Source: Microbacterium arabinogalactanolyticum (lineage in GTDB: Bacteria > Actinomycetota > Actinomycetes > Actinomycetales > Microbacteriaceae). From it: DNA of 64,000 nt. Location: NCBI RefSeq assembly GCF_030268005.1, contig NZ_BRZC01000007.1, positions 490,365 to 554,364 on the forward strand, read 5' to 3'. Shown piece by piece: positions 31,672 to 39,647 of this stretch. Each line of letters begins with the position of its first letter. Position 1 is the first letter of the stretch. The notes under the pieces were generated by a model. The model ran no database searches. It saw only the letters and a list, made by a program, of their open reading frames with translations, and was not told where the DNA came from. Position numbers and translations under genes: made by a program.

Positions 31672-33237
31672 ATGGACACCTCGCTTCTCGTGATCGTCGT
31701 CGCCGTGATCGCCGCCGCCCTCGCCGGCGGACTCGGCTTCGTGCTCGGCACACAGCGCGGGCGCGCCACGGATGCCGCCGGTCAGGCCGCGGCGAGTGCC
31801 GCGCAGCTGCGCGTCGAGGCGCTGGAGCGGGATGCCGCCGCGCTGCGCGCGGAGATCGCCGGTCGCGTGCAGGAGGAGCGCGCTCTCGGCGAGCAGCGGC
31901 TGGCGGAGGCACGCCGGCAGGGCGAGGCTGCTGTCGCGGATGCCAGGGCGCAGGCGCAGGCACGCCTGGAGCACGAGCGTTCGGAGCACGTGCGGCGGCT
32001 CGCCGAGGTACGGGATGAGGCGGAGGCCGATCTCGCCGACGAGCGCCGCCGCGCCGCCGAGCGCCTGGAGGAGCTGAAGGCCGATCAGAAGCGACTCTCC
32101 GACGAGTTCGACGCCCTGAGCCGGCGGGCGCTGGAGGCCAACTCCAAGGCGTTCCTGGAGCAGGCCGAGGAGCGGCTGAAGCGCAGCCAGAGCGAAGGGG
32201 CTGCCGAGCTGCAGAAGCGGCAGGACGCCGTGCAGCAGCTCATCGAGCCGATCCAGAAGACGCTCGACACGGTGAAGACCGAGATGACCACCGCCGAGAA
32301 GGCACGGTTGGAGGCGCACGCTGCGCTCAGCGAGCAGGTGCAGTTCATGCGGCAGTCCTCCGAGACGCTGGGCGCCGAGACCCGCAACCTCGTGAACGCG
32401 CTGCGGGCGCCGCAGGTGCGCGGCCGCTGGGGCGAGCTGCAGCTGCGCCGTGTGGTCGAGGCCTCGGGCATGGTCAACCACGTCGATTTCGACGAGCAGC
32501 TGCACCACAGCACCGACGAGGGTGCGCTGCGCCCCGACATGGTGGTGCACCTCGCCGGTGACAAGCGGGTCGTGGTCGACTCGAAGGTCGCGTTCAACGG
32601 CTATCTCGAGGCCATGGAGGCCACGGACGACGCCGTGCGCGCCCAGCGCCTCGCGGCGCACGCCCGGCATCTGAAGAAGCACATCGACGACCTGGGCACC
32701 AAGGAGTACTGGGACGTGGTGGCCGGCTCTCCCGAGTTCGTGGTGATGTTCGTGCCCGCCGAGCCGTTCCTGGCCGCGGCGCTCGACCAGGACGCCACCC
32801 TGTACGAGTACGCGTTCGAGCGGAACGTCGTGATCGCGACTCCCTCCACCCTGATCGCGCTGCTGCGTACGGTCGGGCACGCCTGGCGGCAGGATCAGCT
32901 CGCGCAGGAGGCGCAGCAGATCTTCACCGTCGGCAAGGAGCTGCACAAGCGCCTCGGCACGCTCGGCCAGCACCTCGCGAAGCTGGGCAAGAGCCTGAAC
33001 AGCACTGTCGACGCCTACAACCGGTTCGCGGGCTCTCTGGATCGCAACGTGGTCACGCAGGCGCGCCGATTCAGCGCGCTGCAGGGGCTGGACGAGGTGC
33101 TGTCCGACACCTCACCGGTCGAGGCCCTCGCGATCGCTCCGTCCAAGGCCGATCTGTACGAGCTCGAGGCGCCCTCGGCGGATGAGGAGCGGTACGCCAG
33201 CGCGGACGTCGGCGAGATCGCACAGCGGCTCGAGTAG
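31672..33237 (+). CDS. rmuC: DNA recombination protein RmuC
   Basis: 521 residues from the ATG at 31672. An N-terminal membrane helix (about 5-25) is followed by a long Ala/Glu/Arg-rich coiled coil (about 35-180) and the RmuC domain, with R-G-R-W-G-E-L-Q-L-R-R-V-V-E, D-S-K-V-A-F-N-G-Y and E-A-Q-Q-I-F-T-V-G-K-E-L. RmuC is a predicted nuclease-fold protein that limits DNA inversion at short repeats. A CACAAT box 6 nt before the ATG suggests a leaderless mRNA. The gene is a single transcription unit. Confidence 0.92.
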   Translation: MDTSLLVIVVAVIAAALAGGLGFVLGTQRGRATDAAGQAAASAAQLRVEALERDAAALRAEIAGRVQEERALGEQRLAEARRQGEAAVADARAQAQARLEHERSEHVRRLAEVRDEAEADLADERRRAAERLEELKADQKRLSDEFDALSRRALEANSKAFLEQAEERLKRSQSEGAAELQKRQDAVQQLIEPIQKTLDTVKTEMTTAEKARLEAHAALSEQVQFMRQSSETLGAETRNLVNALRAPQVRGRWGELQLRRVVEASGMVNHVDFDEQLHHSTDEGALRPDMVVHLAGDKRVVVDSKVAFNGYLEAMEATDDAVRAQRLAAHARHLKKHIDDLGTKEYWDVVAGSPEFVVMFVPAEPFLAAALDQDATLYEYAFERNVVIATPSTLIALLRTVGHAWRQDQLAQEAQQIFTVGKELHKRLGTLGQHLAKLGKSLNSTVDAYNRFAGSLDRNVVTQARRFSALQGLDEVLSDTSPVEALAIAPSKADLYELEAPSADEERYASADVGEIAQRLE

Positions 33238-33263
33238 ACCGCGGCCGGTCGGAGCGGCATCGT

Positions 33264-34946
33264 TCAGCGCTCCAGCGGGACCTCGATGATCTGCGGACCC
33301 GCCACCGGCGAGGTCAGCGCCTGGTCCAGCGCGGAGCGCGTGGTCACCTGCGCGAAATCCCACCCGTAGGCGGCGGCCAGTTCGCGCAGGCTCGCGCCAT
33401 GCGGCGTGTAGAAGGCACGATCCAGGTCCTCGACGGGAGCGGATGCCGCCACCTCGAGCCCGTCGAAGATCGTGCCGCCGCCGTCGTTGCCGACGATCAC
33501 CTGGATGCGCGGCCGCGGCTCATCCGCCGGCAGCAGCAGCGCCCCGACGTCATGCAGGAAGGCCAGATCGCCGAGGAGCACGCGCGTCACGCCGACCGCG
33601 CCGGCAGCCTGGCTCGCCAGCGCGATGCCGAGCGCCGTGGCGATCGTGCCGTCGATCCCCGCCAGCCCGCGATTGGCGTGCACGGGCACCTTCTTGCCGC
33701 CGAGCACCTGATCGGCCACGCGCACCAGTCGCGAGGATCCGAACACGAGACGGTCATGCGGCCAGGTGGCGCGCCACACGGCGTCCGCGAGGATCCCCCG
33801 GTCCACGCGGCGCCGCACCGCATCCAGCTCGGCCCGCACCGCGCTCAGCCGGGTGGCCTTGTCCTCGGACGACAGCCCGTCCTGGTCCGGCGCCGGGGCA
33901 CTCAGATCGATCGCCCTGCCTGCCGAGGCGTTCATCCACGCGCCCAGCCACTGCCGGTCGGCTGTTCCGTCGGCCACCGACACGGCGTCCACCGAAGTCG
34001 TGCGTCCGTTGAGATCCAGCTCCTCGCCGCCGCCGCGCACCGCGACGACATCCAGGTCGGCGCGGGCGAGGAGGGCCGCGACCTCTCGGCTGAGGGTCGG
34101 ATGCCCGAAGACGACGGCGCGCTCGACCCGGCCGCCGAGTGCCTCGTCCCGCAGCAGCTCGCGGTAGCCGTGCACGATGAGCCGGCCGAAGCGCGCGCCG
34201 CTGACGATCTCCGCGATCAGCGGCCAGCCGCCGCGATGCGACAGCTCCTCGGCCCCCGCGCCGGCATCCGCTCCGGCGATCACGATCGTGCGCGGGCCGC
34301 GCTCCAGGACCAGCGGGTCCGCGGCCGCACGGGCAGGCGCGGGACCCGGCACCGCTTCGGCGGTACCCGCTGCGGACAGGGGTTCGCGCGCGGGAAGGTT
34401 GAGATGCACCGGGCCGCCGACTCCGGCGACTCCGTCGCCGAGCAGACCCAGGGAGGCCTCCACAGCCGCGCGGGCGAGGCCGGTCCAGCCGTCCTCCGGC
34501 GCGGACGGCGGCACCGGGGCATCCGTCGCCATCCGCACGAACGGCCCGAACAGACCCTGCTGCACGGTGGCCTGGTTCGCGCCGATGCCGCGCAGCTCCG
34601 GCGGGCGGTCGGCGGTCAGCAGCAGCAGCGGGATGCCGGAGTGGAAGGCCTCCATCGTGGCGGGCAGCAGATTGCCCGCCGCCGTGCCCGATGTGCAGAC
34701 GATCGCCACCGGGAGTCCGGTCTCGCGCGCGATGCCGAGGGCAGTGAACCCCGCGACGCGCTCATCGATGCGCACGTGCACCTGCAGGTGGCCCGTGCGC
34801 GACAGATCCATGGCTGCCAGCGCGAGCGCCTGCGACCGCGAGCCCGGCGCGAGCACGAGGTCGCGCACGCCGCTCCCGATCAGTCCGGCGAGCAGTTCGG
34901 CGGAGGCTTCCGAAGCGGGCGAGGCGGAGGGGACGGGCCCCGTCAC
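33264..34946 (-). CDS. menD: 2-succinyl-5-enolpyruvyl-6-hydroxy-3-cyclohexene-1-carboxylate synthase
   Basis: 560 residues, GTG start. A thiamine diphosphate enzyme: D-E-R-V-A-G-F-T-A-L-G near the N-terminus, C-T-S-G-T-A-A-G-N in the first domain, N-R-G-L-A-G-I-D-G-T in the third, and G-D-L-A-F-L-H-D-V-G with V-G-N-D-G-G-G as the cofactor motif. It joins isochorismate and 2-oxoglutarate in menaquinone synthesis. The GTG overlaps the stop of the PLDc_N gene (GTGA), so the two are coupled. Confidence 0.93.
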   Translation of the reverse strand: MTGPVPSASPASEASAELLAGLIGSGVRDLVLAPGSRSQALALAAMDLSRTGHLQVHVRIDERVAGFTALGIARETGLPVAIVCTSGTAAGNLLPATMEAFHSGIPLLLLTADRPPELRGIGANQATVQQGLFGPFVRMATDAPVPPSAPEDGWTGLARAAVEASLGLLGDGVAGVGGPVHLNLPAREPLSAAGTAEAVPGPAPARAAADPLVLERGPRTIVIAGADAGAGAEELSHRGGWPLIAEIVSGARFGRLIVHGYRELLRDEALGGRVERAVVFGHPTLSREVAALLARADLDVVAVRGGGEELDLNGRTTSVDAVSVADGTADRQWLGAWMNASAGRAIDLSAPAPDQDGLSSEDKATRLSAVRAELDAVRRRVDRGILADAVWRATWPHDRLVFGSSRLVRVADQVLGGKKVPVHANRGLAGIDGTIATALGIALASQAAGAVGVTRVLLGDLAFLHDVGALLLPADEPRPRIQVIVGNDGGGTIFDGLEVAASAPVEDLDRAFYTPHGASLRELAAAYGWDFAQVTTRSALDQALTSPVAGPQIIEVPLER

Positions 34947-35284
34947 GAGCGCGGGTCCGCGCCGTCGGGGTCGTCGTCCAGGCGCGCCAGTTCGGCCTCG
35001 AGCTCGCGGATGCGGGCATCCTGCTCGGCGTCGTGCATGCGTCGCAGCACCCGCGGATCATCGTCCGGCGGCACCACGTAGGCCGTGTTCACCTCGTCGG
35101 CGCGGAGCCGGCCGAGTGCGAACCAGAGGATACCGCCGATCACCGGCAGCAGCAGCACGATGAGCACCCAGGCGGTCTTCGAGACGCCACGGTGCCGCGT
35201 CGCCGGCTGCACGCTGCAGTCGACGATGCTGAACACCCAGAACACCACGGCGAGGAAACCGCCGATGATCAGGAAACGCGCCAT
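34943..35284 (-). CDS. PLDc_N-domain membrane protein
   Basis: 113 residues. Two membrane helices (about 4-24 and 38-58) with S-I-V-D-C-S-V-Q between and L-P-V-I-G-G-I-L-W-F-A-L-G-R after, the PLDc_N hairpin also found at the N-terminus of cardiolipin synthases, but here without a catalytic domain. A charged C-terminal helix follows (R-I-R-E-L-E-A-E-L-A-R-L). It is translationally coupled to menD; such proteins commonly sit beside menaquinone genes in actinobacteria, though their role is unknown. Confidence 0.82.
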   Translation of the reverse strand: MARFLIIGGFLAVVFWVFSIVDCSVQPATRHRGVSKTAWVLIVLLLPVIGGILWFALGRLRADEVNTAYVVPPDDDPRVLRRMHDAEQDARIRELEAELARLDDDPDGADPRS

Positions 35285-35377
35285 GCTTCCAGTGTAGGTC
35301 GCCGGGTCCGGACGGGCCCCGGGACCTCATCGCCGCCGCACAGCGCACGCCTAGCGCGCGCTTCTAGACTCTCCTCT

Positions 35378-35638
35378 GTGAAGAAGTTGCCACCCCTCCT
35401 CGTCTACTCCGTGCTGCGGCTGCTGGCGTTCCTCGTGCCGCTCGCGATCATGTGGTTCTTCTTCCCGATCTTCCAGGAGTTCTGGTGGCTGGCGGCCCTG
35501 TTCGCCGCGCTGATCGGCATGAGCATCTCCCTGCTGTTCCTGCGCGCGCCGCTGTCCGACGCGTCGCGCGACATCTACGCCCGCCGCAACCGCACGGACA
35601 CCGATGCGGATGCCGAGGATCGCGCGACCGACGAATGA
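35378..35638 (+). CDS. DUF4229 domain-containing membrane protein
   Basis: 86 residues from a GTG at 35378, 9 nt after a TAGACT box. Two membrane helices form a hairpin (Y-S-V-L-R-L-L-A-F-L-V-P-L-A-I and W-W-L-A-A-L-F-A-A-L-I-G), followed by F-L-R-A-P-L and an acidic tail. DUF4229 proteins are regularly found near men genes in actinobacteria. The frame is open far upstream, but that part is antisense to the PLDc_N gene and not coding. A strong bidirectional hairpin follows. Confidence 0.8.
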   Translation: MKKLPPLLVYSVLRLLAFLVPLAIMWFFFPIFQEFWWLAALFAALIGMSISLLFLRAPLSDASRDIYARRNRTDTDADAEDRATDE

Positions 35639-35655
35639 GCCGCACGCGGTGAGAT

Positions 35656-35695
35656 GCGGAAGGAGCGGATGCCGATCGGCATCCGCTCCTTCCGC
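35656..35695. terminator. 20-bp-arm perfect palindrome between DUF4229 and a DHFR-family gene
   Basis: Arms 35656-35675 and 35676-35695 are perfectly complementary with no spacer (core GATGCCGATCGGCATC). The position between convergent genes fits a bidirectional terminator. Confidence 0.75.
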
Positions 35696-35704
35696 GTCAG
35701 CGCC

Positions 35705-36346
35705 TCAGCGCCGGAAGGTCACGTGCGTCGTGCCGCTCTCCGCCACCTCGCTGACGACCTGGTAACCCTGCTCGAGGCCGCGCAGGTCGTCCCACAGCCG
35801 CTCGCCGCGGCCGAGCAGGATCGGCGCGATCGCGACATGCAGCCGATCGACGAGGTTCGCGCGCAGGAACTGGCGCACGACGTCGACGCCTCCGCCGACG
35901 CGCACATCGCCTCCCGCGGCGGCCCCGGTCGCCCGCGCCAGGGCGTCCCCCGGGGTCGTGTCGATGAAGTGGAACTCGGTGCCGTTCGCGAACTCGATCG
36001 ACGGCCTCGCGGTGTGCGTGAGCACGAACACCGGCACCTGGAAGGGCGGCTCCTCGCCCCACCAGCCCTGCCAGTCGGGGTCGTCGCCGAACAGGTGCAG
36101 CCCGAACATGCCCGCGCCCATGATCTCGGCGCCGGTCCCCTCGAAGTAGGCGCTCGCGTACTTCTCGTCCACATCCGTCGTGCCCTCGCCGGAGGTGTCG
36201 CCCAGCACCCGCTCGCGGAAGGTGCGCGTGGAGACGTACGCGGCGGTCAGCCGCCCCCAGTCCTCCCCCATCGGGTTCTCCGGGGTCTGGTCGACGGTGG
36301 TCGCGAACCCGTCGAGCGAGATGTTCAGGTCTACTCGTACTGCCAT
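35705..36346 (-). CDS. Dihydrofolate reductase / RibD C-terminal family protein
   Basis: 213 residues from the ATG at 36346 (AGGAGA site). It has the RibD_C/DHFR-like fold signatures: N-I-S-L-D-G-F-A at the N-terminus, V-F-V-L-T-H in the middle, V-G-G-G-V-D-V-V-R-Q-F-L and I-A-P-I-L-L-G-R-G-E-R-L-W. These stand-alone proteins are assumed to be NADPH-dependent reductases with unknown substrates. It is the last of three closely spaced minus-strand genes (cupin, DUF4287, this one). Confidence 0.85.
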   Translation of the reverse strand: MAVRVDLNISLDGFATTVDQTPENPMGEDWGRLTAAYVSTRTFRERVLGDTSGEGTTDVDEKYASAYFEGTGAEIMGAGMFGLHLFGDDPDWQGWWGEEPPFQVPVFVLTHTARPSIEFANGTEFHFIDTTPGDALARATGAAAGGDVRVGGGVDVVRQFLRANLVDRLHVAIAPILLGRGERLWDDLRGLEQGYQVVSEVAESGTTHVTFRR

Positions 36347-36354
36347 GGTCTCTC

Positions 36355-36648
36355 CTAGCCGTTCGCGGGATTCGTGGCCTTGCCGTCCAGCCACAGCACG
36401 TCCGAGGCGTCACCGTGCGATCCGGTGCTCCCGACGTGCTTGTCGCTGATCTGAGGCCCCTTGGTGATCACGTGCACGAGCGCCATTCCGTAGCCGCGCG
36501 ACAGATCGTAGTCGGATTTCAGCCACTCCAGGATGGGTGTGGCCTTGGTGGTGGAGTCGAAGCCGCGCTGCGTCGCCAGTTCGATGAACTGGCGCGGGGT
36601 GAGGCCCGTCTTCGTCTCGATGTTGTCGAGGTACGCCTGAAAGGACAT
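36355..36648 (-). CDS. DUF4287 domain-containing protein
   Basis: 97 residues with the pattern F-Q-A-Y-L-D-N-I-E-T-K-T-G-L-T-P at the N-terminus and D-Y-D-L-S-R-G-Y-G-M-A-L-V-H-V-I in the middle, typical of DUF4287. GGAGAG site before the ATG. Function unknown. It is 8 nt upstream of the DHFR-family gene and 11 nt downstream of the cupin gene, so the three form one operon. Confidence 0.85.
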   Translation of the reverse strand: MSFQAYLDNIETKTGLTPRQFIELATQRGFDSTTKATPILEWLKSDYDLSRGYGMALVHVITKGPQISDKHVGSTGSHGDASDVLWLDGKATNPANG

Positions 36649-36659
36649 GTCCGCTCTCC

Positions 36660-37013
36660 TCAGAGGTCTGTCTGGATGATGACGGCGGAGGCGTGGATGC
36701 CGATCAGGCGCATCGTCCCGGTGCCGGTGTTGGTGAACTTGTGCGGCACGAACGCCGGACCGGTGACGGTGTCACCCGCACTGGCGACGATCTGCTCATC
36801 CCCCACCTGGAAGGTCGCGTCCCCCTCGAGCACGACCCAGGTCTCAGGATACGGATGCCAGTGCAGCCCCGACCCCTTCCCCGGCTGGTTGTCGACGTAG
36901 AAGTACGACACCGCGGCCCCGTGGTCACGGCCCTCGAAGCGGCGACCGGGACCGGCCCCGAGCGGTATCTGGGCTGGTGCGACGAGCGTCGGCTCGGCGA
37001 GTGTGTCGATCAT
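36660..37013 (-). CDS. Cupin-domain protein
   Basis: 117 residues from the ATG at 37013 (GGGAGCAG site); an upstream in-frame ATG would add 10 residues. The cupin motif 1 reads G-S-G-L-H-W-H-P-Y-P-E-T-W-V-V-L-E-G, and motif 2 G-P-A-F-V-P-H-K-F-T-N-T-G, so a metal site with three His and one Glu is complete. Single-domain cupins range from isomerases to dioxygenases and the substrate is unknown. It is divergent from the ArsR-type regulator, which may control it. Confidence 0.83.
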   Translation of the reverse strand: MIDTLAEPTLVAPAQIPLGAGPGRRFEGRDHGAAVSYFYVDNQPGKGSGLHWHPYPETWVVLEGDATFQVGDEQIVASAGDTVTGPAFVPHKFTNTGTGTMRLIGIHASAVIIQTDL

Positions 37014-37073
37014 GATCTGCTCCCTGTCGTGTGCATGCCTCACTCTTCCGCCGCGTGCGACGCGGCCCTAGAG

Positions 37074-37091
37074 TTTCGATGTGGATCGAAA
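37074..37091 (+). promoter_or_regulatory. Palindromic operator candidate over the start codon of the ArsR-type gene
   Basis: TTTCGAT-GTGG-ATCGAAA is a perfect 7-bp inverted repeat whose spacer contains the GTG start codon. TAGAGT (37070-37075) is a probable -10 box with the start point at the GTG. The site is also about 60 bp upstream of the divergent cupin gene, so one site could control both. Confidence 0.6.
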
Positions 37092-38112
37092 CGTTCAGCG
37101 CCGGCCGGTGGAGGGTCGGGAGCACCCCGATCATCGCGTCGACTTCCACCTGAGCCCCGGTGACATCCAGGCGGTCCGCTTCGGCATCTCGCCCGGTCAC
37201 GAGTTCGCGCACGCCGTGCGGATCCTGCTGCGGCCCGAGCAGCATCCGCTGCAGTGGGGCTGGCTGCGCCAGGTGCGCGATCGGCTGCCGCGAGAGCCGT
37301 TCAGCCTGCTCGCCCAGGTGATCGGCGACGACGGCTACATGCCCGACTTCCTCACCGCGGACGCGAGGTGGGACATGACGCCCGCCGATGAGCTCGCCGC
37401 CCTGCGCGAGGCGCCGATCCCCGGCATCCTGGTCGATCTCGGCAAGATGATCGTGCGCTCCTCCGGCGAGCGCCGGGCCGCACTCGTGCGGATGCACGCA
37501 GACCCCGTGCGCGCGCGAGCCCTGATCGCCGACGCCTGGGATCAGGTGTGGGATGCCGTGCTCGCCCCCGTGTGGCCGCAGTTGGAACGACTGCTGCGCG
37601 CCGACATCGCGGTGCGGGCGCGCACGATCACCACGGACGGCCTCTCCGCGATGGCGGGCGCGCTGCACCCGAACGTGCGATGGAGCGACGGCGCCGTACG
37701 GGTGCGCCTGCGCCGGCACAGTGAGGACGTGGACTGCCGCGGCTCCGGGCTGGTGCTCGTCCCGTCGGTGATGTCGTCGTGGGGATGCATGGTGATCACC
37801 GAGACGCCCGCGCAGCCGACGCTGTTCTACCCCGCGCGCGGAGTCACGGCGGGGTGGGCGCGAGACAGCGCGGAGCTCGAGGACGCCCTGGGCGCGCTGC
37901 TCGGTCCCGCGCGTGCGGGGATCCTGCTGCGGGCGCACGTCGCGCGCACCACCACCGGCATCGCGAAGGATGCCGGGATCGCCGCGTCCACGGCATCCCA
38001 CCACCTGACAGTGCTCCGCGACGCAGGCCTGATCGCCAGTTCGCGCGAGGGCAATCGGATGCTGCACCTGCGCACCCCGCTCGCCGAGGCGCTGGTCGGC
38101 GCGGCGCTCTGA
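37081..38112 (+). CDS. ArsR-type winged-helix regulator with N-terminal DUF5937-like domain
   Basis: 343 residues, GTG start, leaderless. Residues 1-250 form an alpha-rich effector domain (F-H-L-S-P-G-D-I-Q-A-V-R-F-G-I-S-P, H-P-N-V-R-W-S-D-G-A) of the type fused to ArsR regulators in actinobacteria. The C-terminal 90 residues are the winged helix (G-I-A-K-D-A-G-I-A-A-S-T-A-S-H-H-L-T-V-L-R-D-A-G-L). It is divergent from the cupin/DUF4287/DHFR operon and probably controls it and itself. Confidence 0.82.
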   Translation: MDRNVQRRPVEGREHPDHRVDFHLSPGDIQAVRFGISPGHEFAHAVRILLRPEQHPLQWGWLRQVRDRLPREPFSLLAQVIGDDGYMPDFLTADARWDMTPADELAALREAPIPGILVDLGKMIVRSSGERRAALVRMHADPVRARALIADAWDQVWDAVLAPVWPQLERLLRADIAVRARTITTDGLSAMAGALHPNVRWSDGAVRVRLRRHSEDVDCRGSGLVLVPSVMSSWGCMVITETPAQPTLFYPARGVTAGWARDSAELEDALGALLGPARAGILLRAHVARTTTGIAKDAGIAASTASHHLTVLRDAGLIASSREGNRMLHLRTPLAEALVGAAL

Positions 38113-38113
38113 A

Positions 38114-39085
38114 TCAGGCCGCGACGAGCGCCCAGTACATCAGTGCGGCGTATCCGACCGACGACAGCGAGGTCAGGCTCAGGGCGATGATCAGCTCGCG
38201 CGGCGTGCGGTACGTCCAGACGATCAGGATCGCCGGGATGATCGCCAGCAGCACCAGGAGTGACAGCCACGCGACGGGGTACAGCAGCAGCGCGAACACT
38301 GCCGCGATCACGAAGGGCGCGATGACGAAGACGGTGTAGACGATCTGCGTGGCGCGCTTGCCGATCAGAACGGTGAGCGTGCGCTTGCCCACGGCGCGAT
38401 CCTGATCGATGTCGCGCAGGTTGTTGGCCAGCAGCACGGCGCAGGCGAACAGACCGGCGGCGACCGCAGCGAGCCACGCCTCCAGCGGCAGCGCGAAGGA
38501 CTGCACCCACGTGGTGCCGAGCACCGCCACCAGCCCGAAGAACACGAAGACGAACAGCTCGCCCATCGCGTTGTAGCCGTACGGGCGCTTGCCGCCGGTG
38601 TAGAACCAGGCAGCGACGATGCACGCCGCGCCGACGAGGAGCATCCACCACTGCTGCGTGCGGATCACGATCGCGAGCCCCGCGACTGCGGCGAGTGCGA
38701 AGAACACCAGTGCGGTGTTCAGCACCTGCTTCGGCGAGACGCGACCGGAGGCCGTGAGACGAGCAGGGCCGACGCGATGGGCGTCCGTGCCCCGGATGCC
38801 GTCGCTGTAGTCGTTCGCGAAGTTCACGCCGATCTGCAGCAGCACGGCGACCGCCAGGCACGCCAGCGCGATCACCCAGTGCAGGTGGGGATCGGTGACC
38901 TGCGCCGCGCCCGTGCCGAGGACGACCGGGGCGACGGCCAGGGGCAGGGTGCGCAGCCGAGCCGCGCCCACCCAGTCGCCGAAGGTCACCGGGCCCGCCT
39001 CGATCACGGGCCGCTTCGCCGGGTTGCCGGAGGTCTGCCGCTTCTGCGGCGCGTGCGTGCGCGACTTCTTGGAGGTTCCTGCCAC
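38114..39085 (-). CDS. menA: 1,4-dihydroxy-2-naphthoate polyprenyltransferase
   Basis: 323 residues, GTG start, eight to nine membrane helices. The prenyl-diphosphate-binding motif is N-F-A-N-D-Y-S-D-G-I-R-G-T-D (after helix 2), and the second Asp-rich motif N-N-L-R-D-I-D-Q-D follows helix 5. The basic N-terminus (K-K-S-R-T-H-A-P-Q-K-R) is common in actinobacterial MenA. It attaches the polyprenyl chain made by the synthase at 26785 to the naphthoate ring. It ends 1 nt from the convergent ArsR-type gene. Confidence 0.93.
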   Translation of the reverse strand: MAGTSKKSRTHAPQKRQTSGNPAKRPVIEAGPVTFGDWVGAARLRTLPLAVAPVVLGTGAAQVTDPHLHWVIALACLAVAVLLQIGVNFANDYSDGIRGTDAHRVGPARLTASGRVSPKQVLNTALVFFALAAVAGLAIVIRTQQWWMLLVGAACIVAAWFYTGGKRPYGYNAMGELFVFVFFGLVAVLGTTWVQSFALPLEAWLAAVAAGLFACAVLLANNLRDIDQDRAVGKRTLTVLIGKRATQIVYTVFVIAPFVIAAVFALLLYPVAWLSLLVLLAIIPAILIVWTYRTPRELIIALSLTSLSSVGYAALMYWALVAA

Positions 39086-39119
39086 GACCGAATCCTATCG
39101 AGCGGGCGCCCCCCGCCGG

Positions 39120-39575
39120 TCAGGACGCCGGCGGCGAGACGATCGGGCGGTGCTCGTAGTAGGTCTGCAGCACGATCGTCGCGCGCGTGCGTACGTTGGC
39201 GATCGAGCGGATGTCGTTGACCAGCTTCTCGAGAGCCCGGGGGCCCTTCACCCGGACGAACAGCATGTAGCTTGCCTCGCCGGCGATGGAATGGCATGCC
39301 TCGATCTCGGTCAGGTGCTCCAGCAGCTCGGGGGCGTTGTCGGGCTGGCCGGGATCGATCGGCGTGATCTCGATGAACGCCGACAGCGGCTTGCCGACCT
39401 GCTCGGGGTCGAGCAGCGCCTGATAGCCCGTGATGACTCCGCGGGTCTCCAGACGCTTGAGCCGCGACTGCACGGCGGAGGTGGACAGTCCGACGGTCTC
39501 GGAGAGCTGGGCGAGCGTCACCCGCCCGTCCCGGGAGATCTCGGCGAGGAGCGCGTGGTCGACAGCATCATCCAT
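39120..39575 (-). CDS. Lrp/AsnC family transcriptional regulator
   Basis: 151 residues: N-terminal HTH (L-A-Q-L-S-E-T-V-G-L-S-T-S-A-V-Q-S-R-L-K with recognition helix) and C-terminal RAM effector domain (C-H-S-I-A-G-E-A-S-Y-M-L-F-V-R-V). On the minus strand TATTAT lies 7 nt before the ATG (leaderless). It is divergent from the DUF6421-like gene with only 72 nt between, an AT-rich stretch suitable for Lrp binding, so it probably regulates that gene in response to an amino acid. Confidence 0.9.
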   Translation of the reverse strand: MDDAVDHALLAEISRDGRVTLAQLSETVGLSTSAVQSRLKRLETRGVITGYQALLDPEQVGKPLSAFIEITPIDPGQPDNAPELLEHLTEIEACHSIAGEASYMLFVRVKGPRALEKLVNDIRSIANVRTRATIVLQTYYEHRPIVSPPAS

Positions 39576-39647
39576 GAGTGGAATAATAGTTGTTGAAGCC
39601 GGTTCTCACCGGAAAATTTCCGCTTCTGACCACGATCGGAGGGTTCG

